A stretch of DNA of 64,000 nucleotides from contig CM054154.1 in assembly GCA_028751875.1 (NCBI GenBank), forward strand, positions 54,863,391-54,927,390, in the 5' to 3' direction. The position numbers and the translations under genes were made by a program. Position 1 is the stretch's first letter. Each line of letters begins with the position of its first letter. The notes under the pieces were generated by a model. The model saw only the letters and a list, made by a program, of their open reading frames with translations. It was not told where the DNA came from and searched no databases. This DNA is from Rapana venosa (Eukaryota; Mollusca; Gastropoda; Neogastropoda; Muricidae). Of the stretch, positions 10,360-21,805 are shown one piece after another.

Positions 10360-11990
10360 TTGGATCAGGGCTCCTTTCCAGCCTTAATTTGTGATCCTCA
10401 GTTTTCTGGCACTCCTCTCCTGTCCTTTCATACAGCAAGTGAGAAAGAAATCGAGACAATTCTGAATGGAATGACTATAAAATCATGCAATCTCTACCCC
10501 ATACCTGCTTCTTATTTCGCACAGTGCCTTTCCACAACTACCCCCTATCACGAAAATAGTAAACGCTTTTCTTTTTTCTGGGAAAAGTTCCTTCAGCTCT
10601 CAAAAAATGCTTTAGTCACAACCCCTACTCAAAAAGCATGAACCTTGACCCTAACATTCTGAAGAATTAAAAGACCTGTTTTCCAACTTACCTTTTATCT
10701 CTAAAGTCCTTGAAAGAGTGTTTTTGAAACAGTCAACAACCACCTTCTCTCCAACAGTCTTCTTCCTGCGATTCAGTCTGCCTATCGCGCCAACCACATT
10801 CCTGAAACCACCCTGGTTCACACCTTAAACATGCTTCTACTTGCTTCTGACAGGGAAAATCTCCCTTCTCACTCTACTCGACTTATCTGCAGCCTTCGGC
10901 ACTATTGGTCACTCTATCCTTCTCTCCCGTCTTCAAGAAACGTTTGGTGTTACTGGTACAGCCCTCACCTGGTTTAGCTCTTACTTGACTGACCGATTCC
11001 AGACAGTCACAGTAGACAAGATTCAGTCAGTACCTGCCAGACTGGAATGTGGAGTTCCGCAGAGATCAGTTCTGGGCCCTGTTCTTTTCACTCTCTACAC
11101 TGCTCCACTGTCACATATAATTAACCGTCATCAGATCAACCATCACTTTTATGCAGATCACTCTCAGATTCTAAACAGTGACACTCCTAAAAATCTGCCT
11201 TCTCTCTTGATAAATATGGCTGACTGCTTTCAAGATATCCAAAACTGGATGATAGAGAACAAGTTACAACTAAACGCTGATAAAACTGAAGCCATGCTTG
11301 TAGGGACCAAAAACAAACTCTTCCATTACAACAGCTTCTATAAAATTCAGCAATGCATCAGTCCCTCTATCCACTGCTGTAAAGTATCTAGGGGTCATTA
11401 ATGACAACACACTCTCAATGAAAAAAATTCCTCATCCAGACCTGCCAGTCGTGCTACTATCAATTACCGCGTATTAGTGCAATTCGAAAGTACCTGTCCA
11501 CAGACGCAACATCAAAACTCATGGCATCTCTCATTCTTTCACGTCTTGACTATTGCAATTCTCTTTTGTCTGGTCTGCCAGCATCATCTATCCACTCCTT
11601 TCAATGCATTAAAAACTCTGCAGCTCGACTAGTCCTCAGAAAGAAAAAAATCTGAGCACATTACCCCTCTCTTGCGATCTCTCCACTGGCTGCCTGTGCC
11701 ACAAAGAATAAACTATAAGATCAGTACTCTCTGTTACAAATATCTCCATAAAACAGCACCCTCCTACCTCTGTGAATGCCTCCGCCTGTACACCCCTTCT
11801 CGTTCCCTTTGCTCTGCTGCAGATTCCTTGTGTTTGCAAACACCTAGATTCAGCCAGTCCAGTGTTGGCCATTGCTCTTTCTCTGTTTGTGGTCCATCGA
11901 TTTGGAATGGCCTCCCTATCTCTCTTCGCCAAAGATCTTCTTGTGACACTTTAAAATCTGGCCTCAAGACATATTTGTTTCAAATGTAAG
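10360..11990 (+). pseudogene. D reverse transcriptase and C-terminal domain (broken)
   Basis: RT of the L2-like element. The segment starts with LSFHTASEKEIETILNGM (fingers). The 186-codon frame from 10841 holds LLDLSAAFGTIGHSILLSRL (motif A), GVPQRSVLGPVLFTLYTAPL (motif B, with R in place of the usual G of PQGS) and HHFYADHSQILNSD (motif C). The catalytic Asp pair of motif C is D-H instead of D-D, which should abolish polymerisation. The C-terminal region (11672-11989) reads LHWLPVPQRINYKISTLCYK and ends GLKTYLFQM, as in other L2-like elements. Stops at about 10640 and 11400 split it. Confidence 0.87.
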
Positions 11991-12070
11991 AATTTCCTTT
12001 CCTGTTTCACTTCATAGCTATCCCTACTTTTCAACAGCCAAAAATTCCATCACCCTGCCAAAGTGTATAA

Positions 12071-12072
12071 CG

Positions 12073-12158
<86 letters not shown>
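12071..12158. repeat. (GT)n microsatellite in the D 3' UTR
   Basis: About 44 GT units, nearly pure. It lies inside the 3' UTR of the D element. The sister copy at 7829 has only about six units at the same place, so the tract expanded after insertion or differs between source copies. Confidence 0.95.
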
Positions 12159-12160
<2 letters not shown>

Positions 12161-12290
12161 GACTTGTTAGAACTATTACTTGCTATTGGTTGCATGACTG
12201 TGTAAAAATGTGTTGAGTGCAAGCGCTTTGATTAGTCTGTGCAAGGTACAGTGCTATATAAATTTCATTTATTATTATTTTTTATTAAGA

Positions 12291-13270
12291 CCAACATTTT
12301 CAGGTGTAACATATTATTAATGAGAACTTAATATGAATACCCACACAGCAAACACTGAAACACCAATCAGAGTTTGCCACAATAAACTAAATATTCAAAG
12401 TGTACTCTTACTTTACCCAGTTCCCAGCTCTTGAGAATAACTATTTTCAAAGCAAATCGAACATATCCACTAAAATTACGACATATAGTAATTAGTCTTA
12501 CACATGTTTCATTAACTTGAGAACATACGATTGTCCATCTTATGAAACTGTGTAAACATTAACATAAACGTAATTCAAATTATCCCCAATGATATTTCAA
12601 TGTCATTACACCTGTTTTATAATTGCTTAATAACTCCTCACAAAAAAGAGAAGTTTACATTCTTCTCAGTAATACAAAATCATTACAAAAACCACAATCA
12701 GCCTTTACACTCATATTATCTGTAAAGTGATTAACCATAGCCTGAATATTTTCAGAATTTTATTGGCTGAACAATATTCCACCCAAAAATTTATAAGCAA
12801 CAAAGACAAAGAGTAAGTTCAAATTTACCACATGCTTTCTTTGTTCAGAATATTCACTAAGTTCACATGCTTAAAATTTTCTTAAATCAAATTAAACATG
12901 TATCTTCTAAACTTTCAAAACTATTTTTAATTAAGCTTTAAGTTAGCATCAAAAAAGATATTTCAAAAACAAACAGCTAAGCCATACCTTATGGGGGAAC
13001 ATCAGACTCATGAGAACCTCAGGCAAACGCCCTCTCTGCGTCACTGCTCTGACTGGAATGACTGTCTGATGGGAAGTTCAGAAGTCAGGGGAAATAAAAT
13101 CAAGGGGAGGTCACTCTTATGGCAGAAGGGAGTTAGTTCCTTTATAAAATAGGAGTTGCTTCCAAAGTTAAATGGAGATAACTTTAGTTATCTACATTTA
13201 TGATCAGTAACACTAACACAAAAAGTACCTTTTTGTGAGAGGTGTTACACACACCCTTGACAGGAAAATG
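12291..13270. other. Non-repetitive AT-rich stretch
   Basis: Nearly 1 kb without microsatellites, retroelement motifs or long frames. It is among the best candidates in the window for unique flanking DNA. I see no exon or RNA signature in it. Confidence 0.4.
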
Positions 13271-14037
13271 TTGCTATCTTTTCCCCACAAAGTTGTCTAC
13301 ATTTCACTCCTTTTCTATCTCTCCCTGTATGTCCTTTTCCTTCTTCTGTCTCTTCTTCCTGCCTTCAGTATTTCCCTTATACATGGAATGTATTTTTAAA
13401 ATGTTTTGAGTTTGATTTATAGCTAGTTTGTCTAGCATTTATTTGCAGTTTTGTTGCTTATTTGGTCGTTGTTTTATCTTTTTTTTATATTAGGCCATTG
13501 GCCACATTGTGACATGATATATTTCATTGATAACATTGTTTTAAAGAAGGGTTTTCTGTGGGTGTTTTGCCATACTTTATACGTTTGGTTTGTTTTGATA
13601 ATGATGTGACCTGAAGATCTCTCTTACTCACTCACTCACTTACTCTCTCTCTCTCGATTGGCCCCTATGTTGAATTTTAAATTGCACGCTTCTTGCCTAA
13701 ATTATATAGCCTACGTCTTTTTGAATACATTTTTAAAATCTCTAATGAAAAGTTTAAAAAGTGTTTTGTTTGGTCATTTTAGGGGCGTTACATCTTAGTG
13801 TTGTTAATTCTTAAAACAATGATGTATGTTTGTTGTTACTAGTTTTGTTGGGGTTTTTAATTCATAGTATTGTTTTAAAGTTTACAAGGTGTTTGTATGA
13901 ATTATATAGTGCAATATATGTGTGTGTGTATTAAGTTTTGTTGGGGGTCTTTTGTTTTGTTTGGGTTTTTGTTTTTTGGGTTGTTTTTTTTACTTGGTTG
14001 TTTGATATTGATGCAACCTGAAGGAATATTCTCTCTC
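13271..14037 (+). other. T-rich region with LINE-tail-like segments
   Basis: Contains 'ttaggccattggccacattg' at 13490, which resembles the ggcc/ggcc segment of A-type 3' UTRs, a short CT run at 13643, and a T/G-rich stretch (13830-14010) like those preceding F ends. No coding signal. Confidence 0.4.
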
Positions 14038-14041
14038 TTTC

Positions 14042-14118
<77 letters not shown>

Positions 14119-14214
14119 TTTTATATCTGTCTGTCTGTCTATCTATCTCTATCTCCATCTCTCTCTCTATCTCTCTATTTATCTATCTATCTATTTTACT
14201 CTTATCTAAATTGT
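14038..14214. repeat. (TCTA)n microsatellite with CT and CTGT parts
   Basis: About 20 TCTA units at 14042-14118, then mixed TCTG, CTCT and TCTA runs to 14214. Confidence 0.95.
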
Positions 14215-14520
14215 TTAATTATAATCAATGTATCTGCTTTTATATTGATGTTCGAACCAGTTGGAATTTGTATGTTTATTGAACACATATGTATCTTTCT
14301 CAAAATAATTATGAACTATTCATTGCTTTGACATTAATGTTCAGGTCAATTGGGGACTATGTAATTGTTGAATACACATTTATCTCTTTCTTTGTATCAT
14401 AGGTTGTTGTAGTTGGGGTTTTGTTTTGATAGTTCCTAATCAGGGCAGGGGAAGGATGAAAAACTATATATGAAAACTTACTCTGTAACCCTTGGAAAAT
14501 AAAGATAATTGAATTAAACA
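14215..14520 (+). repeat. Retroelement 3'-end-like segment ending in AATAAA
   Basis: The end, 'ggatgaaaaactatatatg' followed by TAACCCTTGGAAAATAAAGATAAT (14491-14514), recurs at 55056-55110 with few changes. I read both as 3' ends of the same unidentified family, close to F in design. Confidence 0.5.
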
Positions 14521-14539
14521 ATGCAAATCTTTATAAAAA

Positions 14540-15010
14540 AAAAAAAACCTTCAAAAATCACCTTTTACCTCACTTGGTGAATCACAAAAACAAATCACAT
14601 TTCATGTATTGGAAACAAGAAAATGTATTCAACTACCCTCACCTATTACACATCATACTCCCCCTCCCTCCTTCTTCAACCACCCCCCCTCCTGGGTACC
14701 TATCTGCCCTTTCCCTCCACCCCCTCCTCACCTCTCCCCCACCCACTCTGTCTCCCTCTACACTGACTAATAAGTTTCCAATTAACCAGTCAAGGTACAC
14801 AAATAACATAGTAATACCAAAACCAAGACTGGATCTTTACAAGACAAGCCTTCGTTACTCTGGAGGAACTGTTGGAACTCATTACCAAAAAATCTTTAAA
14901 ATAAAAATAGCATTACTTCTTTCAAGCATAATTATAAATCTGACTTGTTCCAGAAGATTAGTCAAATATGCTACTAAACTATTATAAGTTTTATGCTTGT
15001 TTAATTGAGG
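14540..15010 (+). pseudogene. E-family RT C-terminal fragment
   Basis: The stretch at 14820-14880 translates as PKPRLDLYKTSLRYSGG, which corresponds to PKNRFVQI...LLRPCAVKLP in the E fragment at 55.2-55.8 kb and to the usual 'PKPRTDLFKSSLLYSGSVLWN' end of CR1/L2-like RTs. Upstream (14640-14765) is a Pro/Ser/Thr-coding CCCTCC-rich stretch of unknown nature. The fragment is short, broken and without any catalytic part. Assignment is moderate, based on one segment. Confidence 0.5.
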
Positions 15011-15099
15011 CAACTGTTAGCACTACATTAAAAAAAATCATTTTGAAGAGAGTACATGAAAGTAACATAGACATACTGTATACCTAATCTTTCATACTG

Positions 15100-15600
15100 T
15101 GTGCATTTGAAAATTTTTCATGACAGATGGTTTTTATCTTGGTGGGGTTGTGGGGTGTTTTTTGGTCTGTTAGTTTATTTTTTTGTCGGTTTTTTATTTT
15201 TTGGGGGGAGGGGTTGTGTGTGTTTATTTTGGTTAGTTTGTTTGGGGCTTTTTTTTTCATTGTTTGGTTTGGGTTTGGGTTTTTATTGTTGTTTTGTTTG
15301 TTTGTTGTTGTGGTTTTTTTGGGGGGAGGAGGTAGGGTTTTCTTTTTTATTGTTGCTTTTTGGTTTTGCTTATTTTTGGAGGTTTTATTTTTTTTGCTTG
15401 TTTCTTTGGGGGCTGGCGGGGGGGGGGGGGGGGAGGGAGGGAGGGTGCGTGATTTTTTCCCTGGAAGGGGTTGTTTTGTTTTTAATTGTTTTCTTTTGTT
15501 TGTTTGTTTGTTTGTTTTTGCCAGAGGGCTGGATGTAAAAAAGCAACTACTACTTATTCTAATACCTTCTTTGAATAAAAAGTTTTCAAAGTTTTCAAAG
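15100..15600 (+). mobile_element. F-family 3' region, third copy
   Basis: A T/G-only tract (15127-15520) with many T and G runs, then the F end 'ccagagggctggatgtaaaa' and an AATAAA at 15574-15579, followed by a tandem 'agttttcaaagttttcaaag'. The hydrophobic translations across this segment reflect composition only. Confidence 0.6.
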
Positions 15601-15955
15601 TTTTTCTCTCTCCCCTTTATATTGTGGAGTTTTGTGGGTAGATTATTTGATTGTCCCCCCCCCCCCCCTCCCTTTTTTTTATTTTGTTTTAGGTTTCTTT
15701 GCTGTTTTTGTTGTTGTTTGTGTGTGTTGTTTTGTTTTGTTTTTGTTGTTGTTATATTGTTATTGTTGTTTTTCTTTCTTTGTTTTTTTTTGGGGGGTGG
15801 TTGTTTGGGGGTGGTTTTTTTTACTGTGTGAGTGTATGGGTATTGGGTTTATTTTATTTTATGATCATTTGATGTGTCCCCAAGGGTGGGGACTGAATGT
15901 AAAAAGGACATGGGTGCTTATTCATTATTGAAAAATATAATTTATCATTTGTCAT
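15601..15955 (+). mobile_element. F-family 3' region, fourth copy
   Basis: Directly follows the third copy. A C run and T/G tract (about 15650-15830) lead into 'tgtccccaagggtggggac', ATGTAAAAAGGAC and GGTGCTTATTCATTATTG at 15873-15935, then TTTGTCATT and a CT tract. It is a second tandemly placed F 3' end. Confidence 0.6.
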
Positions 15956-15983
15956 TCTCTCTCTCTCTCTCTCTCTTCTCTCT

Positions 15984-16045
<62 letters not shown>
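15951..16045. repeat. (CT)n microsatellite
   Basis: About 95 bases of CT with TTC interruptions, between the fourth F 3' end and the 5' end of A2. Confidence 0.95.
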
Positions 16046-16125
16046 AAACCAGCTTGACGAGTTGTGCTGGTGGTCATAGCACCATCACATGAAAAAGTGC
16101 GCGGAAAACTAAAGTAAGTGCAGAT

Positions 16126-16790
16126 GTGGCCGCCAGCACACCTACAACCATACACTGTAGACAGGAGTCCTCTCCTACAGTGGCGCCTGAGGAAACAACA
16201 TTTACCACGATGATGGCCAAGATAGAGAAAGTGGAGAACTTGTTAAAGACAACAACAGAGAGTATGAAGAACGAGATACAAGTATTGACAAACAGTGTTG
16301 ATGCCTTAGAAGAGGAAGTGTGTGGTATCAGACAAGACGTGAACAATCTTAGGACTGAAAATGCAGAGTTGAAACAATCAAATACAGAACTAATGAACAG
16401 GGTGGAAAAACTAAGAGCAGATGATCACGAAGGTCGGTCAAGATGGAACAACATCATTAGTCATGGCATGGAAAAGAAAAGTAATGAGATTGGAGCTGAG
16501 TGTGAAATGGTTGTGAAAAATCTTCTATCGGAAAAAAAGATGTAGCAGATGTCAAGTTCGATAGAGTGCACAGGATAAATTCTAAACCCAACTCTCCCAT
16601 TATTGCCAGGTGTTGTTTCTATCAAGATAAGCTTAGGATATTGAAGGCAAAAACTCGTCTGAAAGGTTCAAGAATTTTTGTAGACAATGCTTTTTCCCAA
16701 ACTGTTAGAGAAATTAGGCGAAATCTGACCCCATACTTGAAGAGTGCTAGAGCAGACGGGAAAGATGTGAGAATGGTCTTTGATCATTAA
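16126..16790 (+). pseudogene. A2 ORF1 protein: coiled coil plus RRM/C-terminal domain
   Basis: This nucleic-acid-binding chaperone would coat the LINE RNA. The first frame (139 codons, 16126-16545) has a disordered N-terminus and then a long heptad-rich coiled coil (about residues 30-105, for example MKNEIQVLTNSVDALEEEV). A frameshift near 16545 moves to a frame with FDRVHRINSKPNSPIIARC (entry of the RRM/C-terminal region), LRILKAKTRLKGSRIFVDNA and MVFDH at the end. This layout is that of L1-type ORF1p (Transposase_22-like). I see no 2A-like motif in this copy. One indel inactivates it. Confidence 0.8.
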
Positions 16791-17169
16791 AGGCGAAAGG
16801 GTGACCCTTAATGATCTTCAATGAAGAGGATAGCTTGTTGGCCGGCCCATACAATCATCCTTCCGTAGTCTCAATTCACAGGGTAGGAAAAGTAAAGGTA
16901 CACTGGTCACTCCACCTCAGTTACACACTCAAATGATGGGGCTTGGGCTGTGAGGCGTGACACATTGCCATGCGCTGGGCAAGACAAATACAGGTCTGAC
17001 TTTGGCCTAGGCCTAATGCCAGCTTGCCATGTGGGCAGTCTTCTAATAAAGAGCCTTTTTTAATTGATGATTACAGTGCTGTTGAAAGCATTAATTCTGT
17101 GTCTTGTCATATCAATGTAATTAGTGAAAGTGTCAGTAAAGGTTGTGTAGATCAATTGAATTGTAGCAC

Positions 17170-18300
17170 TACTAATAAAACAAATAAAACCTTTTCATTT
17201 TTGTCTTGGAACGAAAATGGATTGTTTTCAAAACTGTCTGATAGTGATTTTGTATGTTATGTGCGTAGCTTTGATTTTATATGTCTGACAGAAAAGTTCC
17301 TGGAAAATATCCAGCCAGATGTTTTTACTGGCTGTAAGGCCTTCTGTAAGTCGGCAATTAAAGTTAGCCATCAAAGAGGCGATCTAGTGGATTAGTTTGC
17401 TTAATAAGGCATGAGGTAACTGCCCTTGTGAATTGTTTAGATGTTCCATACCCTAATATTTGCACTTTTCTGTGTGACAAATCTCTATTTTGTACATCAA
17501 GAAATGTTTTGCTTGTATGTGTGTATATCCCACCTGAAGGTTTGCCTTTTTATAACATGTTTGACAAGGGATAATGGAATTACTATGTTGGAAGAATGTT
17601 AAGTAAATTGTGTGGTGACATTGGATGAAGTAGATATAATACTGTGTGGAGACTTAAACAGCAGGACCTCAAACTTTTCTTGTCATCATGTAGAAAATGA
17701 TTTTGGTTCAGATGTCCAAAGTAAAAGTATGTCTCTCAGCAGCAATTGTAATAAATTATTCTGAAGATTCTATTATCAACAATTATGGTAAATTACCATT
17801 GAATATGTGCACTGCTCTTACTTTACAAATTCTAAATGGCATATGTAATGGTGACCAACAAGGACGCTATACATACATCTCTGATAGAGGATGCAGTGTT
17901 AATGATTATTTTTTTAGTGTCAGATGATTTGTTCTCTCAGATTTTTTACTCATGTATTTTGCTTGTTTGTTCCCGAGCATTCTATTAATCCAGTATGTAA
18001 TACATGTGTGGCAACTGAGGAGCCATCTGTTCTGGAAAAGTTTGTATGGGATGAAAACAAACTCAGTTTATAAAGAAAATCTACACGATGTGAACATGTG
18101 TGAAACATTTTTTAATGCTTTTCGGATGATTGATGAGAACATTAATGAAGCTCTAGATTTGTTGAATTGTTTCATAAAAGCCAGTGCTGAAGGTATGAAG
18201 AAACAGTTACATATCAATAAAGGTCCATCAAATGATAATTGGTTTGATAATGAATGTAAAAGTATGAAATATAAGGTCAGAAAACTTTTGAAGACTTCCC
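17170..18300 (+). pseudogene. A2 APE endonuclease and connecting region (broken)
   Basis: The frame at 17024-17395 gives TFSFLSWNENGLFSKLSDSD (the N-terminal 'WNVNGL' strand with the metal-binding Asn) and FDFICLTEKFL (the 'LTET' motif, here TEK). It then breaks at a stop after GGDL. Later pieces give VYIPPEGLPFYN and, at 17697-17927, LQILNGICNGDQQGRYTYIS, matching the 'GRYTYISDRGCSVNDYF' segment before the final SDH motif. At 17952-18305 the linker to the RT reads NWFDNECKSMKYKVRKLLK, as in A4 and A5. Several frameshifts exclude activity. Confidence 0.8.
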
Positions 18301-18329
18301 GATAAACATTAAGAAACGAGGACAAAAAC

Positions 18330-19660
18330 TTGTACTGTATCACAAGAAGGGAATATAAATGCATGCTTGAATGGAAAAAGAAACAGTGTAATAAGGCCTT
18401 ACTTGCAGATATTTTGTCATCAATCTCTTCTCAAATCCAGTTCTGGAAGAGTGTTAAGAAGGTGTCATTTAGAAAAAGTCAGCCAAAGTATAGTCTATCA
18501 GTTGACAGATGGTTTCAACATTTCAAAACCCTGTTGGAAAAAAACTCATTAGCCAACTCCATGATAACTGATGTTGACAGTGATGGAACTGAGGAAGATT
18601 TTGATCATCCCATATCTAAAGATGAAATATTACTGGCACTTAGAAAACTAAAGAGTGGGAAAGCAGCTGGTCCTTATCAAATCATTGGTGAATTGCTAAA
18701 ATGTGGATGGGAAAATATTATGCTTTTCCTTCTAAAATTATTCAACAACATTTTTGATGATGGTCTTTTTCCACATAACTGGGCTGAATCTATAATACTA
18801 GCATTACATAACAAGGGTGATGTTGATAACCCTAGTAAGTATTGGAGAATTTCTCTTAGTGACATAAGAAGTATGATATACAGTACTATCATTAACAATA
18901 GGTTACAGGAATGGGTTATGAAAAATAATATTACAGGTGAGCACCAAGCTGGTTTTATGAGAGGATACTCCACTATAGATCATATGTTTACTCTGCTTTC
19001 GTTTGTACAGAAACAGTTTGCTCATAACCGTAAGCTCTATGTAGCATTTATTGACTTTGAAAAAGCATTTGATTCTGTTAACAGGAACTTGTTGTGGCCT
19101 ATTCTCCTGAAAAATGATGTAAAGGGTAAATTATTACGATGTTTGAGAGCCATGTATCACAATGTCAGAAGCAGAATAAGATGTGGAACTAAAATGACTG
19201 ATATCATACACTGTACTACTGGTGTTAAACAGGGTGATGTATGTAGTCCCTTATTGTTTTCTGTTTTGACAATGAGTTAGCCAGAGACATCATCAATAAT
19301 GGTAAACATGGTGCCACTTTCCCCCAAGATTTCACAGAGTTCTTTATTCATCTGCTTGCTGATGATGTTATCCTGCTATCTGAAACAGTTGTAGGGTTAC
19401 AAAAGCAGTTAAATAGCTTAAACAGTGCTGCATCATTACTTGATCTTAAGGTTAATCTGAATAAGAGTAATATTGTTGTATTCAGAAAAGGTGGTTATTT
19501 AGCTGCTCATGAAAAATGGTTGTACAATGGAAAAGGCATGCCTATGATTAATGTATATAAATATTTAGGAATCTGTTTTTCTACAAAGCTTAGTTTGACA
19601 ACTGCATGTAAAGATCTGGCAAGTCAAGGTAAAGAAGCTTGTTAATTGTTTTGAAAAAAC
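18330..19660 (+). pseudogene. A2 reverse transcriptase (one main frame plus a shifted end)
   Basis: A 316-codon frame (18330-19280) covers most of the RT: ILLALRKLKSGKAAGPYQII (fingers), ITGEHQAGFMRGYSTIDHMF, KLYVAFIDFEKAFDSVNRNL (motif A with the catalytic Asp) and GVKQGDVCSPLLFSV (motif B). A single-base shift near 19265 moves motif C into another frame, where HLLADDVILLSE (19348-19383) keeps both catalytic Asp residues. VFRKGGYLAAHEKWLYNGKG and VYKYLGICFSTKLSLT (motifs D/E) follow. Few lesions separate it from an open frame, so among the A copies it is the youngest or least decayed. Confidence 0.88.
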
Positions 19661-20020
19661 AACGAATATTGAATAATAACTATTTTGACGTGTTCATTAA
19701 GATATTTGATGCACAAATACAACCACTGTGTTATATGGTGCAAAAATTTGGGGTTTGGATGCAGCTGTAACACATTGTGAATCAGTGCACCTCTTTGCTT
19801 TAAAGCAGTTTTAGGCTTAGATAGACGTACATGTAATGATCTTGTTTATAGGGAAACTAATAGATATACTCTCTCTGTTAATGCTGCTGTAAGATAGGTT
19901 AGATATTGGATTAAGATTCTGCATATGAATGAGAGCAGGCTACCTTTTAAATCCTACTAGATTCTTTATGATCTAGATGTCAAAGGGAAAAACAACTGGG
20001 CTACACAAATACATACCTGT

Positions 20021-20443
20021 TTGTGTGAACTCGGGTTTGGATTTGTTTGGCTCAATCAAGGAGTCGGAAATTGTAGAGAGTTTATCAACACTTTGAGGCA
20101 AAGATTGATTAACTGCCGGTGGCAGCAGTGGAGTGATCATATACAAAGCAGTGAAAGATTTCAAATGTACAGAGAATTTATAAGTTCGCATGATGTCAAA
20201 CCTTATCTTAAACTTGATATGGATATACATTTGAAAAGAATTATGTCTAAGTGTAGACTTGGTGTATCAGATATAAATGTTCATAAATTCAGATACAGAG
20301 AACGTGATATTGATGACCTCAGGCTTTTATGCCCATTATGTAAGCAAACACCAGAGGATGAAGTACATTTTGTGTTGTGCTGTCCAGTATTAGAGGATGT
20401 TAGGCAGAATTACATCCCTGTTAAATATAGTAAACAACTTTAA
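20021..20443 (+). pseudogene. A2 C-terminal module with CCHC motif
   Basis: A 140-codon frame after the RT ends with CPLCKQTPEDEVHFVLCCP, a C-x2-C-x8-H-x4-C arrangement (20330-20386) that could bind zinc. The same spacing occurs at the end of A3, A4 and A6 and, with one Cys lost, A1. The preceding part (FQMYREFISSHDVKPYLKLD) is also shared with A4. Its role is not known to me; C-terminal Cys/His modules in LINE ORF2 proteins are generally thought to bind nucleic acid. Confidence 0.75.
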
Positions 20444-20679
20444 TTTATTTAGACTCTGTTTACTCCTGGCATTAAGTCATCCTGAGGTTGTGCACAGCCA
20501 CACTTTATATTTGTGTAAAGCTTTCAGAATAAGAGAGATATTGTTATCCTAAGTCATATTTTTGTAGCTGGCTTTTTGTTACACAGTAACATTTTGTCGT
20601 TACTATTGCTTTTATCCCCACCAAAATACTAAGCAGTTCGTCAAAAACCCTTCATGTATGGGCCAATGGCCTTTTTGTG

Positions 20680-20685
20680 AATAAA
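20680..20685 (+). promoter_or_regulatory. Polyadenylation-signal-like AATAAA of A2
   Basis: AATAAA lies 12 bases after the 'ggccaatggcc' inverted motif and just before the terminal CT run. Equivalent hexamers close the A4 (48267-48272) and F (7644-7649) 3' ends. Confidence 0.55.
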
Positions 20686-21805
20686 TCAATCGAGTTCGAA
20701 TTCGAGTTCTCTCTCTCTTTCTTTCTTCTAAAGCTAAGAAACTTTCACATCAAGAAAGATACTCTAGTGGTGTTATTGTGATGATCAGAAAATGTTTTTT
20801 TCTAGTTTTATTAAACACATGAATATAGAACGATAGTTGTAAATATTAGCAAAGATCTATTTTGTACAACAACAAAATGTTATGTGGGTTTGTTCTTATA
20901 TTCCACCATGTGATTCCTCATTCTGGAAGACCCAGCAAGGAGTCTATGGTATTGAATTATTGGACCAGTGTCCGTCAGATCTGTATGATTCATTTGGTGA
21001 GTATTTCATTTTGTTATGTGATTTAAATGCAAGAATTGCCCAGGACAACTATTGCTTTAATGGAGATGATAGTGATTATGAACAAACTACATTCACTGAC
21101 CATAACCAGTATCCAAGGAAATCTCAAGGCAACATTATAAAAAAAACTTTGGTTATCAGTTAATTGAGTTCTGTAATATTTTTCATTGTCTCATATTAAA
21201 TGGACTATGTAATCCAGGCTTTCATGACAGTTGTACGCATATTGCACTTTCCGGTGAGAGTATGTTGGATTATTTCATTGTATCAAATGGGTTTTTCCCT
21301 GTAATTGTGTGACCTCCTTATCTGTTGAGAACACTGTAGAATCAGATCATCTACCACTTTCTATGCACTTAGAAACTAGGAGTGAAGACATTGCCTGTTT
21401 TACTGAAGCAAGACAAAATGGAAATGTGGTGTTAGAAAATGTGTATGGAACACAGCATATTAGAATGATTTTGTGAAAACCTGGGAGAGCAGAGATATCC
21501 ATAACAGAAATGTTGATAATGCATGAGACATATTTGTGCAATGTCTGAAAGATTCAAGCAAATGCATGTTCAAAGCGTTTTGTCCCAACAGAAAGAAAAG
21601 CATCAGAGTGGTTTGATGGTGAGTGTAACACAACAAAGAAGGAAGCAAGAAAAAACCTTAATCTCTTTGGTAAAACAAGAAAAGAAGAAGATAGGATTGC
21701 ATATGTTGGAGTTAGGAAAAGGTATAAAAGGCTTCTTAAGATGAAAAGACAAGCTTTTAGAAAGCATAAGGGTGACATTCTGGCAAGGGAAAATCTTAGT
21801 CTATC

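Larger units (their letters stand above)
8585..12290 (+). mobile_element. D: nearly full-length L2-like LINE
   Basis: About 3.7 kb with the layout of an L2-clade LINE: a leading low-complexity ORF (8585-9121), an APE endonuclease (about 9190-9850), an RT (about 10360-11400), the L2-type C-terminal region (11672-11989), a 3' UTR with an 88-bp GT tract, and the terminal 'acagtgctatataaatttc' plus (TTATT)n. Clade assignment rests on 'LLDLSAAFGTI', 'SVLGPVLFTLYTAPLS' and the terminal 'LHWLPV...WNGLP...LKTYLF', all hallmarks of L2-like elements. Frameshifts and stops are scattered throughout, so it is inactive. Confidence 0.88.
16046..20720 (+). mobile_element. A2: best preserved A-type LINE
   Basis: A 4.65-kb element with ORF1 (16126-16790), APE endonuclease (about 17170-18000), connecting region, RT (18330-19660), C-terminal module (20021-20443) and a 3' UTR that ends in 'ggccaatggcc', AATAAA (20680-20685) and 'gagttcgaattcgag' before a CT run. 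That makes it a structurally complete copy, though every ORF carries stops or frameshifts. ORF1 is of the coiled-coil plus RRM type. The clade is within the CR1/Jockey superfamily; a more exact name would need a tree. A3 follows head to tail within about 30 bases. Confidence 0.85.

Noticed and set aside
14038..14214. A CRISPR-like or regularly spaced repeat array
   Set aside because: The repeats are contiguous TCTA tetramers without spacers; no spaced array exists in the window.
15101..15831. A 234-codon hydrophobic open frame
   Set aside because: It spans two T/G tracts and an F 3' end, and its composition explains the amino acids.
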